Origin: Tomocerus qinae
Taxonomy: Eukaryota > Arthropoda > Collembola > Entomobryomorpha > Tomoceridae
Reading direction: 5' to 3'
Length of the DNA stretch: 64,000 nucleotides
NCBI GenBank assembly: GCA_020055645.1
Contig: CM034548.1
Coordinates: forward strand, 40,788,296-40,852,295
Part shown: positions 63,058 to 64,000 of the stretch, piece by piece
Layout: each line of letters starts with the position of its first letter
Numbering within the stretch: the stretch's first letter is position 1
Notes under the pieces: generated by a model
The model's database searches: none
The model's input: only the letters and a program-made list of their open reading frames with translations
What the model was told of the DNA's origin: nothing
Made by a program: the position numbers and the translations under genes

Positions 63058-64000
63058 AGGAGAGTAGATCTCTGTCCAGTCGGATTCGGACACCTAGCTA
63101 TGTACTCACTTCAGTCAGAAATAAATGCCTAGCTAAATACAATGTGCATTGAGCAAACAAACAAGCCTGGGTTGAGATAAAACTCCAGATACATACATTT
63201 ATAGATTTCGGCTTTTGTTTCGTCTGAACACAACAGTAATTTGCCATGTGTATGTATCTGTTTGAAAACTGAAATAATATCCCTTTGCCTACTCTGTATT
63301 TAAGGGTGGCAATGGATATACAAAATTCAATCATCATTAGTTGTTGGAGGAGAAACCAAAGCTTATCCGACAGAAACCGCAGCACAGTATAGTTAATACC
63401 ATAAGCTAACAATTTAAGTAAGCTGAGGTACGCAGTAAACTGAATGAAAGGAAGTCAAGCCACAGGAAAGCAAACCACCACACGTTGTATACAATTTACA
63501 GCATACTACCCGGGAATATGGAACTGACTGAACGATGTGTCTCTAAATCTCTACCTCTATAATTATAATAACTTACACAAGATATGCTGCCCTCCTCACC
63601 ACTCATTTTATACATAGCTATAGCTACCTCCAAATGTTATATATCTGTGCGATTTGATGTGGCAGCCAGTCTACTATTTTCTGTTTTATATTCAACTTAG
63701 GTGTTCATGTTTGCATCATATCCCTGTACATTTAGCAGACTAGTATTTACGTCTGTTGACTTTAAGTGCTGGGTACACATTGCAGATTATAAATATTTTT
63801 TACGAGTTTTATGTTTCATATTACAGTCAATATATGGTAATAACATAGATTTTTCTTGAAGCGGAGATAAGGTAAACACAGGATAGCCACTTATGTCCAT
63901 ATAACTGATAGACACATAGTATTTGTATTTTTCAAGTCAAATTACAGTGAAAAATGATAGCACTGAAGCTATTATTTTTCATTCAACTTGATATGAATGA

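Larger units (their letters stand above)
55433..64000. other. Non-coding stretch, partly C-rich
   Basis: It includes the tandem octamers at 56124, the tandem duplication at 59498 and the TTTCTCCA cluster. A G+C-rich patch at 59935-59995 shares CAGCCAGACC with a patch at 48631-48661. No gene is supported apart from the doubtful frame at 62830. Confidence 0.6.

Noticed and set aside
1-64000. CRISPR array, prokaryotic operon or viral genome
   Set aside because: No regularly spaced repeats, no packed same-strand ORFs and no ribosome-binding pattern; the one real coding piece has a splice donor.

Overview
The window looks like AT-rich nuclear DNA from an animal. It is overwhelmingly non-coding. 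There are no long intron-free genes, operon-like gene packing, Shine-Dalgarno-led ORFs, rRNA or CRISPR repeats, so it is not bacterial or viral. The one convincing coding piece ends at a eukaryotic-type splice donor. I cannot name the species. The AT-rich background, very sparse coding and lack of recognisable transposon protein ORFs would fit an invertebrate such as a flatworm, but this is a weak guess.

Layout. Positions 1-27410 hold no gene I can support: AT-rich DNA, a few microsatellites and alternating G-rich and C-rich patches. At 27411-27651 on the minus strand lies the one credible exon. It encodes a start methionine with a stop 24 nt upstream in frame, a signal peptide, a vicinal cysteine pair and a Pro/Ser/Thr-rich tail, and it ends at a phase-1 donor. 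It is 58% G+C in a much more AT-rich setting. Its presumed 5' flank (27652-28000) carries a TATA-like box and a dense cluster of simple repeats, including a 10-bp-stem inverted repeat and a 12-bp palindrome. If the gene is real, its remaining exons lie toward lower coordinates, either as small exons I could not recognise or beyond the window start, so 1-27410 may be one or more very long introns. Positions 28000-64000 are again non-coding as far as I can see.

The most unusual property is global. The DNA is a mosaic of blocks a few hundred bases long with extreme, alternating strand asymmetry (G far above C, then C far above G), with abrupt sign changes, for example near 12.6-12.8 kb and 37.26-37.38 kb. 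The same DNA reuses a small vocabulary of 7-9-mers (TGGAGAAAG, GTAGGTA, CATGGCA, GTGAAAGT and complements) several times more often than base composition predicts. The asymmetry also explains most of the long spurious ORFs, because a G-poor strand makes few TAG and TGA stops. I found no complete biochemical system or gene cluster. What is worth following up is the sequence architecture, the orphan secreted-protein exon and a few structured sites.
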